Positions 1 to 5,582 of a DNA stretch of 6,994 nt are shown one piece after another. Position 1 is the first letter of the stretch, and the number at the start of each line of letters is the position of its first letter. Made by a program: the position numbers and the translations under genes. The notes under the pieces were generated by a model. That model had not been told where the DNA came from and did no database searches. It saw nothing but the letters and a program-made list of their open reading frames with translations. The stretch spans positions 1 to 6,994 of the forward strand of contig JAQGKB010000099.1 of assembly GCA_028290345.1 (NCBI GenBank), read 5' to 3'. Origin of the DNA: Hyphomicrobiales bacterium (GTDB taxonomy: Bacteria > Pseudomonadota > Alphaproteobacteria > Rhizobiales > Devosiaceae).

Positions 1-115
1 CACAGACATAGTCAGCCGCGCGGCAATTTACAAATGCCGGCTTGCTCTGGCGCGAGGCCGATTTATCTAGCGGTGCGTCCGCTGCTTGGGCATGCTGCCG
101 GGGAAAGCTGTTCCT
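1..115. other. Left-edge leader upstream of the beta-glucosidase gene
   Basis: This stretch precedes the ribosome binding site of the beta-glucosidase gene. The beta-glucosidase frame is open through it, and an ATG at 34 would add 31 residues. Those residues (beginning MPACSGARP) look neither like a signal peptide nor like the start of a family 3 glycosidase, and the ATG at 34 has no Shine-Dalgarno sequence. A second frame, from base 2, is open until a TAG at 68-70 and could be the tail of an upstream gene, but I do not recognise the residues. A weak TTGCTC (42-47) and TATCTA (64-69) pair, 16 bases apart, is too poor to call a promoter. Confidence 0.4.
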
Positions 116-125
116 GGGAGGAGAG
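116..125 (+). promoter_or_regulatory. Ribosome binding site that sets the beta-glucosidase start
   Basis: GGGAGGAGAG contains GGAGG at 117-121, five bases before the ATG at 127. It is the strongest Shine-Dalgarno match near the start of this reading frame. It decides in favour of the ATG at 127 over the in-frame ATG at 34, which has no comparable site. Confidence 0.8.
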
Positions 126-126
126 C

Positions 127-2589
127 ATGGGCAATCTTGTCGAGGAACTCGTCGATGCGATGACGCTCGACGAGCAGGTGAGCCTGCTGTCGGGGGAGGA
201 TTTCTGGTCCACTCCGGCCATCGAACGGCTGGGTATCGGCAAGATGCGGGTGACGGACGGCCCAAACGGCGCGCGCGGCGGCGGATCGCTGATCGGCGGC
301 GTCAAATCAGCGGCATTTCCGGTGGGAATTGCGCTGGGCGCGACCTGGAACGTCGAGCTTTTGGGCGAAATCGGCGCGGCGCTGGGTGAGGAAGTCAAAT
401 CCAAGGGCGCGCATGTCTCGCTGGCGCCGACGGTCAATATCCATCGCTCCGTCGCCAACGGACGTAATTTCGAGTGCTATTCGGAAGATCCGATCCTGAC
501 GGCGGACCTGGCGACGGCCTATATTGTCGGCCTGCAGGGGCAGGGGATTTCCGCGACGATCAAGCATTTCGTCGGCAATGAATCCGAGATCGAGCGTACC
601 ACAATCAGCTCGGAAATCGACGAGCGCACGCTGCGCGAACTCTACCTGATCCCGTTCGAATGGGCGGTGAAGAAGGCGGGCACCTGGGGGGTGATGAGCT
701 CCTACAACAAGCTCAACGGCACCTATACCAGCGAGAACCCGTGGCTCTTGACCACGGTTCTGCGGAAGGAATGGGGTTATGACGGCATTGTCATATCCGA
801 CTGGTTCGGCTCGCATTCGACGGCGCCGACCATCAATGCCGGGCTTGATCTCGAAATGCCGGGGCCGTCGCGGGATCGTGGCGCCAAGCTGATCGCGGCG
901 GTGGAGAGCGGCGACGTCGAGAGGGCAAGTGTGCGCCGGCGGGCGCTCAATGTGCTGCGGCTGATGCAGCGTGTGGGCTCGCTCGATGACCATCGCGAGC
1001 ATGTGGAGCGGGCGGACGATCGGCCGGAGCATCGCGCGCTGATCCGGCGGGCGGGCGCCGAAGGCATGGTGCTGTTGAAGAACGATGGCGCGCTGCCGCT
1101 GCACCCGGCGACCATGGGCAAGATCGCTGTGATCGGGCCCAACGCGAAGACGGCGCAGATCATGGGCGGCGGGAGCGCCCAACTCAATCCGCACTACCGG
1201 ATCAGCCCCCATGACGGGCTCGCGGCCGTGGTGGGCGAAGGCCGGCTCCGCTACGCCGAGGGCGCGACGAACCGGCGCTTCGAGCCGCTGCTGGAAGGGG
1301 AGTTCCAGCTTGAATTCTACGACTCGACTGATCTTTCCGGGCCGGTGGTGCATCGCGGCGTGCAGACCAATGCGGAGGGGTTCTGGATCGGTGCGGTCGG
1401 CGGTGGCAAGGTGGATCCGGCGGCTTATTCCGTGCGGCTGACCGGCAGCTACACCCCGGCCGAAACTGGCGAGCATCGGGTCGGCGTGTTCAGCGCCGGC
1501 TTTGCGCGGGTCTTCGTTGACAACCTGCTGGTCACCGATGCCTGGAGCCATTGGACGGCCGGGCGAACCTATTTCGAGGAAGGGTGCGACGAGGTGGTCG
1601 GCTTGGTCCTGCTCGAGGCTGGCGGCACCTACAAGGTGACGATCGAGTTTGCGACGAAGCGCGCCAAGACCCTGAGCTTTGCGGCGTTCCACGTCGGCAT
1701 CGGCCTGCCGCTCGGGAACGAGGCAATTGCGGCCGCGGCGGAAGCGGCGCGGGACACGGCGACGGCACTGGTGTTCGTCGGCCGCAATGGCGAGTGGGAT
1801 ACCGAGGGCAGCGATATGCGCGACATCATGCTCCCTGGACGGCAGAACGAACTGGTGAGCGCGGTGGCCGCCGCCAATCGCAACACCATCGTGGTGCTGC
1901 AGACGGGCGGGCCGGTGGAAATGCCGTGGCTCGACGAAGTCGCGGCGGTGATCGAGGCCTGGTATCCTGGGCAGGAAGCCGGCAACGCTATCGCCGACGT
2001 GTTGTTCGGCACGGTCGAGCCGGGCGGGCGGCTGCCGCAGAGCTTCCCGGTCCGTTGGGAAGACAATCCGACGCGCTCGCAGGACGCTGAGGTCTATCCC
2101 GGCCTCAATGGCAAGGTCCGTTACGAGGAAGGCGTCTTCGTTGGATACCGGCACTATGAAAAGATCGGAATCGCGCCACTGTTCCCGTTCGGGTTCGGGC
2201 TGAGCTACACGCGATTTGCGCTCTCCGACTTCGCAGTCGATAGCAGCGGCTTTGAAGCTGATGGCTGGGCGGTGGTGTCGGTCACCGTCACCAACACGGG
2301 CGAGCGCGCTGGCTCCGAGGTGGTACAGCTCTATGTCGGCGATGATCAAGCGAGCGTGACGCGGCCGGCAAAGGAGTTGAAGGCCTTCGCCAAGGTCGCG
2401 TTGGAGCCGGGCGAAAGCCAGCGCGTGGAGCTTGAACTGGATGCACGGGCTTTCGCCTTCTATAGCGTCAAGGCCGCGCACTGGCTGGTCGAGGCAGGGG
2501 CGTTCTCACTGCATGTGGGAATTTCGGCGACCGCCATCCAATTCACCGAGAAACTCAGCCGCGCGACGACACTGATGCTGCCGGTCTAG
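127..2589 (+). CDS. Family 3 beta-glucosidase with PA14 insert (Cbg1-like)
   Basis: This 820-residue glycoside hydrolase family 3 enzyme should release glucose from beta-glucosides by a retaining mechanism. The barrel domain spans about residues 10-300. It carries DGPNGARG (from Asp44), NGRNFECYSEDP (Arg113), KHFVGNE (Lys146-His147) and VISDWFGSHS, whose Asp225 is the expected nucleophile. The second domain starts near 345 and is interrupted by a PA14 domain at about 390-525, which in relatives helps shape the substrate pocket. It resumes with GEWDTEGSD, where Glu560 is the likely acid/base, and LPGRQ. A fibronectin-III-like domain (TNTGERAGSEVVQLYV) covers about 710-790. There is no signal peptide, so it is probably cytoplasmic and acts on imported sugars. 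From memory it resembles Agrobacterium Cbg1 (about 818 residues, active on cellobiose and coniferin) throughout. The exact substrate is not readable here. The frame is intact; any operon partner would lie to the left, outside the window. Confidence 0.95.
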   Translation: MGNLVEELVDAMTLDEQVSLLSGEDFWSTPAIERLGIGKMRVTDGPNGARGGGSLIGGVKSAAFPVGIALGATWNVELLGEIGAALGEEVKSKGAHVSLAPTVNIHRSVANGRNFECYSEDPILTADLATAYIVGLQGQGISATIKHFVGNESEIERTTISSEIDERTLRELYLIPFEWAVKKAGTWGVMSSYNKLNGTYTSENPWLLTTVLRKEWGYDGIVISDWFGSHSTAPTINAGLDLEMPGPSRDRGAKLIAAVESGDVERASVRRRALNVLRLMQRVGSLDDHREHVERADDRPEHRALIRRAGAEGMVLLKNDGALPLHPATMGKIAVIGPNAKTAQIMGGGSAQLNPHYRISPHDGLAAVVGEGRLRYAEGATNRRFEPLLEGEFQLEFYDSTDLSGPVVHRGVQTNAEGFWIGAVGGGKVDPAAYSVRLTGSYTPAETGEHRVGVFSAGFARVFVDNLLVTDAWSHWTAGRTYFEEGCDEVVGLVLLEAGGTYKVTIEFATKRAKTLSFAAFHVGIGLPLGNEAIAAAAEAARDTATALVFVGRNGEWDTEGSDMRDIMLPGRQNELVSAVAAANRNTIVVLQTGGPVEMPWLDEVAAVIEAWYPGQEAGNAIADVLFGTVEPGGRLPQSFPVRWEDNPTRSQDAEVYPGLNGKVRYEEGVFVGYRHYEKIGIAPLFPFGFGLSYTRFALSDFAVDSSGFEADGWAVVSVTVTNTGERAGSEVVQLYVGDDQASVTRPAKELKAFAKVALEPGESQRVELELDARAFAFYSVKAAHWLVEAGAFSLHVGISATAIQFTEKLSRATTLMLPV

Positions 2590-2629
2590 TCGACAGCCGG
2601 CGCAAGCGGCACGACCCCCGCCTTTGCTG

Positions 2630-2769
2630 CCGCCTTCCCTCCCCGCAAGGAGGAGGGGACGCCAGTTTGCGACGGCGGTGGTGTTTCCCCCCTTGGGGAG
2701 CACGAGCGGGTCACTCGGTCCATCTCCATCCCCGCACAGGGTGATGGCTGGGAGGGTGAGGCGAGCGGT
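2630..2769. repeat. Stem-loop-rich intergenic element between convergent genes
   Basis: The gap between the beta-glucosidase stop and the DJ-1-family stop has no plausible gene but much C/G-tract symmetry. CCCTCC (2637-2642) can pair with GGAGGG (2652-2657), or CCTCC with GGAGG around CCGCAA. TCCCC (2686-2690) pairs with GGGGA (2695-2699) across CCTT. CCATCCCC (2726-2733) pairs with GGG plus GATGG (2739-2747) with one bulged T. CCCTCCC near the left end (2637-2643) is also complementary to GGGAGGG at the right end (2750-2756). This CCCTCCCCGCAAGG style is typical of dispersed extragenic repeats in alphaproteobacteria. No T-tract follows any hairpin, so they are not classic terminators, although they may slow converging transcription. 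That it is a repeat is inferred from style only; no second copy lies in the window. Confidence 0.45.
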
Positions 2770-3360
2770 TTAAGCGGCTTGCGTACGCGCGGCATTCCCG
2801 CCGTGCTCGGCCGCGTGCATGCCGATATAAAGATCCAAGCGATCGTCAGCGAGGCCGATGCCGCGCAGGACTTCGGCCATGAAGGTCACCGGCGCGGTGG
2901 CCGGTGCCGTGACGATCTTCTCCTCGATCACGGCATGGGGCACGTCGGCGTAGAGCGCTGCACCGCCATAGCCGCTTGCGTCGAGGTAGCCCTTGCCATT
3001 GCTGGTGTGGCGAACCGTGTCGAGTAGGCCGGTACGCGCCAGTGCCAGTGTGCCGTCGCAGATGGCGGCGATCAGCACGCCGTGGGTGCGGGCGTCGCGG
3101 ACCAAGTTGGTGAGATCGGGCGCCAATGGCGATTGCCAGATACGCCCGCCGCAAATCACCAGAGCGTCTACGCGGCTGAGGTCGGTATCCTCGATGGCAA
3201 AATTGGGGATGATCCGCATGCCGCCCATCGAGGTGACCGGCGTGCCTCCCGGAGTCGCGAACTCGGTTTCGGCGCCATAAAACCCGCGGGCGACGCCGTT
3301 GAGCAGAGCGGTTTCCCAATCAGCAAAGCCTTCGGTAAAGAGGGTGACCAGGCGTTTCAT
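2770..3360 (-). CDS. DJ-1/PfpI-family protein (class I glutamine amidotransferase fold)
   Basis: This 196-residue single-domain protein has the DJ-1/PfpI fold. The nucleophile elbow reads AAICDGT, with Cys101 as the expected reactive cysteine. Glu16 in FADWET matches the conserved acidic residue that lowers the cysteine pKa in this superfamily, and His118 in RHTSNG lies in the usual follow-on motif. A Gly-Gly turn precedes the elbow (VICGGRIW, 68-75). Length is normal for a stand-alone member, with no DNA-binding domain, signal peptide or membrane segment, so it is cytoplasmic. Members of this group (for example the YoaZ-like type) are annotated as putative amidotransferases, proteases, chaperones or glyoxalase-type enzymes, and the activity cannot be told from sequence. 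The ATG is supported by GGAG at 3368-3371, seven bases upstream. It is transcribed divergently from the carboxypeptidase gene and converges on the beta-glucosidase gene. Confidence 0.9.
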   Translation of the reverse strand: MKRLVTLFTEGFADWETALLNGVARGFYGAETEFATPGGTPVTSMGGMRIIPNFAIEDTDLSRVDALVICGGRIWQSPLAPDLTNLVRDARTHGVLIAAICDGTLALARTGLLDTVRHTSNGKGYLDASGYGGAALYADVPHAVIEEKIVTAPATAPVTFMAEVLRGIGLADDRLDLYIGMHAAEHGGNAARTQAA

Positions 3361-3377
3361 GTCTTTGCTCCATGCAA

Positions 3378-3388
3378 TTGAGCCTCAA
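3378..3388. promoter_or_regulatory. Short dyad (possible operator) before the DJ-1-family gene
   Basis: TTGAG-C-CTCAA is a perfect 11-base dyad centred 23 bases upstream of the DJ-1-family ATG, just before its ribosome binding site. It could be a regulator site or a chance palindrome; there is no second copy nearby and no known motif that I recognise. Confidence 0.2.
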
Positions 3389-3457
3389 GACTAAACCCCG
3401 GCCGCGTCAAAAAGTGGCAGCAGCGGTGTAAAGCATCGGAACTCGCCGTACGTGGCA

Positions 3458-3486
3458 TTGAGGTTGGCGAGGGGCGCTGGTATGAG
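3458..3486 (+). promoter_or_regulatory. Candidate sigma70-type promoter for the carboxypeptidase gene
   Basis: TTGAGG (3458-3463) and TATGAG (3481-3486) each match four of six consensus bases and are separated by exactly 17 bases. Transcription would begin near 3493, giving a leader of about 40 bases before the GTG at 3535. Position, spacing and strand all fit the downstream gene, but no start-site evidence exists here. Confidence 0.4.
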
Positions 3487-3520
3487 GTGGGAAGCACCAC
3501 CCCTTGTTAGAGTCAGTCCC

Positions 3521-3524
3521 GGAG
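3521..3524 (+). promoter_or_regulatory. Ribosome binding site for the GTG start of the carboxypeptidase
   Basis: GGAG ends ten bases before the GTG at 3535, slightly longer than ideal. An in-frame TAG at 3508-3510 closes the frame, and no ATG, GTG or TTG lies between it and 3535. Starting at 3535 also gives a complete signal peptide, which supports this choice. Confidence 0.55.
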
Positions 3525-3534
3525 CATCGTCCCC

Positions 3535-4683
3535 GTGCAGTCCGTCAGGAAGTTTTTCCTCATTTTTGCAAGTCTCTGCGTCGCATGGGCTTGCAGCAGC
3601 CCGGCTCGGGCCAATCCAGAATTGCTGGTGGACATGCGGACCGGTGAGGTGTTGCACCAGACGGATGCGGGGCTGCCCTGGCATCCGGCATCGCTCACTA
3701 AGCTGATGACGGCCTATGTGGCGTTCCGTGCCATCGCCGCTGGCCGGGTGAGCCTCGATACCCCGGTGGTCGTGTCGCGCACCGCCTGGAACCAGGCGCC
3801 GGCGAAATCGGGGCTGCCGGTCGGCGCTTCGCTGACGATGAAAGATGCGCTTTACGTGATGATCGTCAAATCGGCGAACGACATTGCGTTGGCGATAGCC
3901 GAGACGGTCGGCGGCGGCACCGCGCAACCCTTTGTCGATCAGATGAATGCGACGGCCCAGGCTCTGGGCCTGACGGCCACGCATTACGACAACCCCAACG
4001 GCCTGCCCGATCCGGGACAGGTGACCTCGGCGCGCGATCTGGCTGTGTTGGCCTTGGTGATCCGTCGGGATTTTCCGCAATACCTGCCGATTTTCGCCAC
4101 CACTCAGGTGACGCTCGGCAAATCGAAGCTCAAGTCGGAAAACAACCTGCTGACGCATTTCGAAGGCACTACCGGTATGAAAACCGGCTTCGTCTGCGCG
4201 TCGGGGCTCAACATGGTGGTAACGGTCGAGCGCAACGGGCGCGGCCTGCTGGCAGTCATTCTCGGCGGTGCGTCATCGCGCGAGCGGGGGGAAATGACGG
4301 CCGAAATGGTGTTGCGCGGCCTTGCCGGCAGCTATTCCGATACCGGGGTCAATATCGCGACCATTGCCAACGAGATCACCAAGCCGCCCGCCGACATGCA
4401 ATCCCAGGTCTGCGGCAAGCAGGCCAAGGCTTATGGCAAGGCCCGCGCCGCGGCTTTCCCGATGGGTCTCAAGGGCAAGCCGAGCTATCTCAACGACAAG
4501 ATCTCCGGCCCGGTCTACGTAGCGACCGCCATTGCGCCGGCAACGGCCGTAGCGGCGGTAAACCCGGATGCGCCCGGTGCGGCGGCCGAAGGCTCGGGTG
4601 AGCCGGTAGCGTCCAGCGCTGCGCTGGAAGCCGCTATCGCCGATGCACCGGTGCCGATGCCTCGTTTGGCGCGGAAAAAATAG
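3535..4683 (+). CDS. D-alanyl-D-alanine carboxypeptidase (peptidase S11, PBP5/DacF-like), secreted
   Basis: This 382-residue low-molecular-weight penicillin-binding protein should remove the terminal D-alanine from peptidoglycan pentapeptides in the periplasm. A signal peptide is evident: basic VRK, hydrophobic core about 7-20, and likely cleavage after ARA (Ala26|Asn27). All three catalytic motifs are intact: SLTK (Ser53 nucleophile, Lys56), SAN (113-115) and KTG (216-218). The S11 catalytic domain ends near residue 265. The remaining tail does not look like the usual beta-rich PBP5 C-terminal domain, nor like a SPOR domain. It includes a lone cysteine in QVCGKQAK, an Ala/Pro/Gly-rich stretch from about 335, and a terminal RKK. 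No C-terminal amphipathic anchor is obvious, so membrane attachment is uncertain. Start is GTG. The last two lysine codons form the A-tract that acts, on the other strand, as the T-tract of the neighbouring terminator. Confidence 0.93.
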   Translation: MQSVRKFFLIFASLCVAWACSSPARANPELLVDMRTGEVLHQTDAGLPWHPASLTKLMTAYVAFRAIAAGRVSLDTPVVVSRTAWNQAPAKSGLPVGASLTMKDALYVMIVKSANDIALAIAETVGGGTAQPFVDQMNATAQALGLTATHYDNPNGLPDPGQVTSARDLAVLALVIRRDFPQYLPIFATTQVTLGKSKLKSENNLLTHFEGTTGMKTGFVCASGLNMVVTVERNGRGLLAVILGGASSRERGEMTAEMVLRGLAGSYSDTGVNIATIANEITKPPADMQSQVCGKQAKAYGKARAAAFPMGLKGKPSYLNDKISGPVYVATAIAPATAVAAVNPDAPGAAAEGSGEPVASSAALEAAIADAPVPMPRLARKK

Positions 4684-4698
4684 CGCCGGTCACGGCGC
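4675..4698 (-). terminator. Rho-independent terminator of the CAP-like/TusA-type gene pair
   Basis: Read on the minus strand, GCGCC (4698-4694) pairs with GGCGC (4687-4683) across a six-base loop, followed by TA and then six T residues (4680-4675). This is a standard intrinsic terminator. The stop codon of the TusA-type gene (complement of 4690-4692) lies in the loop. The TAG of the converging carboxypeptidase gene (4681-4683) overlaps the stem base and T-tract. On the plus strand the same hairpin is followed only by GGGTTTGG, so it would be weak in that direction. Confidence 0.75.
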
Positions 4699-4956
4699 GG
4701 GTTTGGTGATGGTGAAGCGCAGCACGTCGGCATCGCGCTCTAGGACGCAAGCGTAGCCGTTCTGCCGGCAATGCAGCGGAATGTCGATGCGGGCCATGTC
4801 GTCGGTCGCCAGCACGATCAGGGATTTACCGGGTGGCAGGGCGGCGAGCCGTTTTTCGGCCTTCAGCACCGGCAGGGGGCATTTCAGCCCCCGCGCGTCG
4901 ATGACTTCCGGCGCTGACAGCTCAGTTGCCAATGAGCAAAACCCAATAGACGCCAT
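4690..4956 (-). CDS. tusA: TusA-family sulfur-carrier protein
   Basis: This small protein (88 residues from the ATG at 4956) has the TusA/SirA fold signature: IDARGLKCPLPVLKAEKRL, with the persulfide-carrying cysteine Cys26 in a C-P-x-P motif at the start of the first helix. A later DIPLHCRQNGY (Cys63) fits the conserved second half of the family. TusA proteins pass sulfur from a cysteine desulfurase to tRNA thiolation or other cytoplasmic pathways; paralogues with other roles exist, so the symbol denotes the family. The start is uncertain. The ATG overlaps the upstream lipoprotein gene by 35 bases and lacks a good ribosome binding site. TTG at codon 9 would give 80 residues, nearer the usual family size of about 75-81. 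It is probably translated from the same message as the lipoprotein, and converges on the carboxypeptidase gene with six bases between stops. Confidence 0.87.
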   Translation of the reverse strand: MASIGFCSLATELSAPEVIDARGLKCPLPVLKAEKRLAALPPGKSLIVLATDDMARIDIPLHCRQNGYACVLERDADVLRFTITKPAP

Positions 4957-5410
4957 AGCCCGAATTGGCGTTGTAGGCGACGCCGATGCCGCCCTTGGTC
5001 GCCGTCGGGGTGCTCAGCACTACCGCGTCGGCGCCGCTGTTGCGCCAGCCGGAGAAGGTTTCCGCAAACGTCGGATAGCCGGCGCTGACCCGCATGGCGG
5101 CAACGCCGTCGGGCTTTTTCGGCGCGGTACCGCTGGCTGCGTACTGACTGGCGAGAGCCTGCGCCTGCGTTTCCAACGCGGAATCGGAGGTCAGGTGACC
5201 CGAACCGGTGGTCGAGCGGTATTGGTTGACGATATCGAGCGCACCGGCCCGATCGAGGTTGGCGCCCGGCGCATCCATGCGCGCGACGAGGGCCGGCGCC
5301 AGTCCGCCCGCTGTCTCCCCCATGCAGGCCGCCAGCCCGAGGACCAGGACGGCGGCGGTCGCGAGGCGCAAAGCAAGGGCAGGCGAGGTCGGGCGCTGGG
5401 CGTCTATCAT
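4922..5410 (-). CDS. CAP (SCP-like) domain lipoprotein, degenerate active-site residues
   Basis: This 162-residue exported protein opens with a hydrophobic segment ending in LGLAAC, a lipobox with Cys29 as the lipidated residue, so it should be an envelope lipoprotein. The rest resembles a small bacterial CAP/SCP domain: ALDIVNQYR (57-65), a helix with ALETQAQALASQYA (78-91), AGYPTFAETFSGWRNSGAD (110-128) and the closing strand pair GGIGVAYN and YGVYWVLLIG. Glu117 sits where the CAP motif glutamate is expected. The two histidines of the canonical CAP metal site appear absent (SGTAPKK and NSGAD in their places), so metal binding is doubtful and function is unknown. I chose the ATG at 5410 because AAAGGA (5420-5425) lies nine bases upstream and a signal peptide follows at once; a GTG at 5443 would add 11 unneeded residues. 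Its 3' end overlaps the TusA-type gene. Confidence 0.8.
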   Translation of the reverse strand: MIDAQRPTSPALALRLATAAVLVLGLAACMGETAGGLAPALVARMDAPGANLDRAGALDIVNQYRSTTGSGHLTSDSALETQAQALASQYAASGTAPKKPDGVAAMRVSAGYPTFAETFSGWRNSGADAVVLSTPTATKGGIGVAYNANSGYGVYWVLLIGN

Positions 5411-5582
5411 GCGGGGGTATCCTTTGGCTGGCTGTGCGAACACGCTAAGGCAAGTCGCTTAAAGTATTGTTCCCATTAGCGGGAAGACTTCAAAGCAGGG
5501 CGAGAATGCGTCGAGTTGGAGGAACCACCATCCGGATGTGTTTTTTCTGCGGCGGGGGGCTGGCGCTTCAACTGGGTCGGCG
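5411..5582. other. Spacer between amidohydrolase and CAP-like lipoprotein genes
   Basis: This 172-base stretch holds the ribosome binding site of the lipoprotein gene (AAAGGA, complement of 5420-5425). It also contains a five-pair hairpin (TTCCC 5470-5474, GGGAA 5481-5485), a ten-base palindrome CATCCGGATG (5529-5538) and a T6 run (5541-5546). On the minus strand TTGAAG followed 18 bases later by CAATAC is a weak promoter candidate for the lipoprotein gene. No intrinsic terminator for the amidohydrolase is visible, so read-through into the lipoprotein pair is possible. I see no gene here. Confidence 0.4.

Larger units (their letters stand above)
3361..3534. promoter_or_regulatory. Divergent intergenic region between the DJ-1-family and carboxypeptidase genes
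   Basis: This 174-base spacer must carry the start signals for both flanking genes. The plus-strand promoter candidate is listed separately. For the minus strand, TTGACG (complement of 3405-3410) is a good -35 match, but I see no convincing -10 at 16-18 bases from it, so the DJ-1-family promoter is unresolved. No small reading frame with a ribosome binding site was found. Confidence 0.5.

Noticed and set aside
34..126. N-terminal extension of the beta-glucosidase from the ATG at 34
   Set aside because: There is no Shine-Dalgarno site at 34, while a strong one precedes 127. The extra 31 residues are neither a signal peptide nor family-like.
307..2481. A 724-codon open frame on the minus strand opposite the beta-glucosidase gene
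   Set aside because: It lies antisense to an intact, clearly recognisable enzyme. Its residues are dominated by Arg, His, Pro, Asp and Ala in no family pattern, as expected from the complement of GC-rich codons.
2506..2795. Two short minus-strand open frames spanning the beta-glucosidase 3' end and the gap
   Set aside because: They are made of the repeat-like intergenic sequence and parts of flanking genes, with no ribosome binding site or recognisable protein.
3391..4158. A 255-codon minus-strand open frame opposite the carboxypeptidase gene
   Set aside because: It is antisense to a gene with a signal peptide and all catalytic motifs, shows no recognisable domain, and would also cover the divergent promoter region.
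5411..5443. GTG at 5443 as the start of the CAP-like lipoprotein
   Set aside because: It would put 11 polar residues before the signal peptide. The ATG at 5410 has AAAGGA nine bases upstream and is directly followed by the export signal.
4781..5479. A 232-codon plus-strand open frame across the TusA-type and lipoprotein genes
   Set aside because: It runs antisense to two recognised proteins and has no coherent domain.
5529..5546. Palindrome CATCCGGATG followed by a T-run, as a plus-strand terminator
   Set aside because: The palindrome has no loop, so its real stem would be about three pairs, and no plus-strand gene ends near it.
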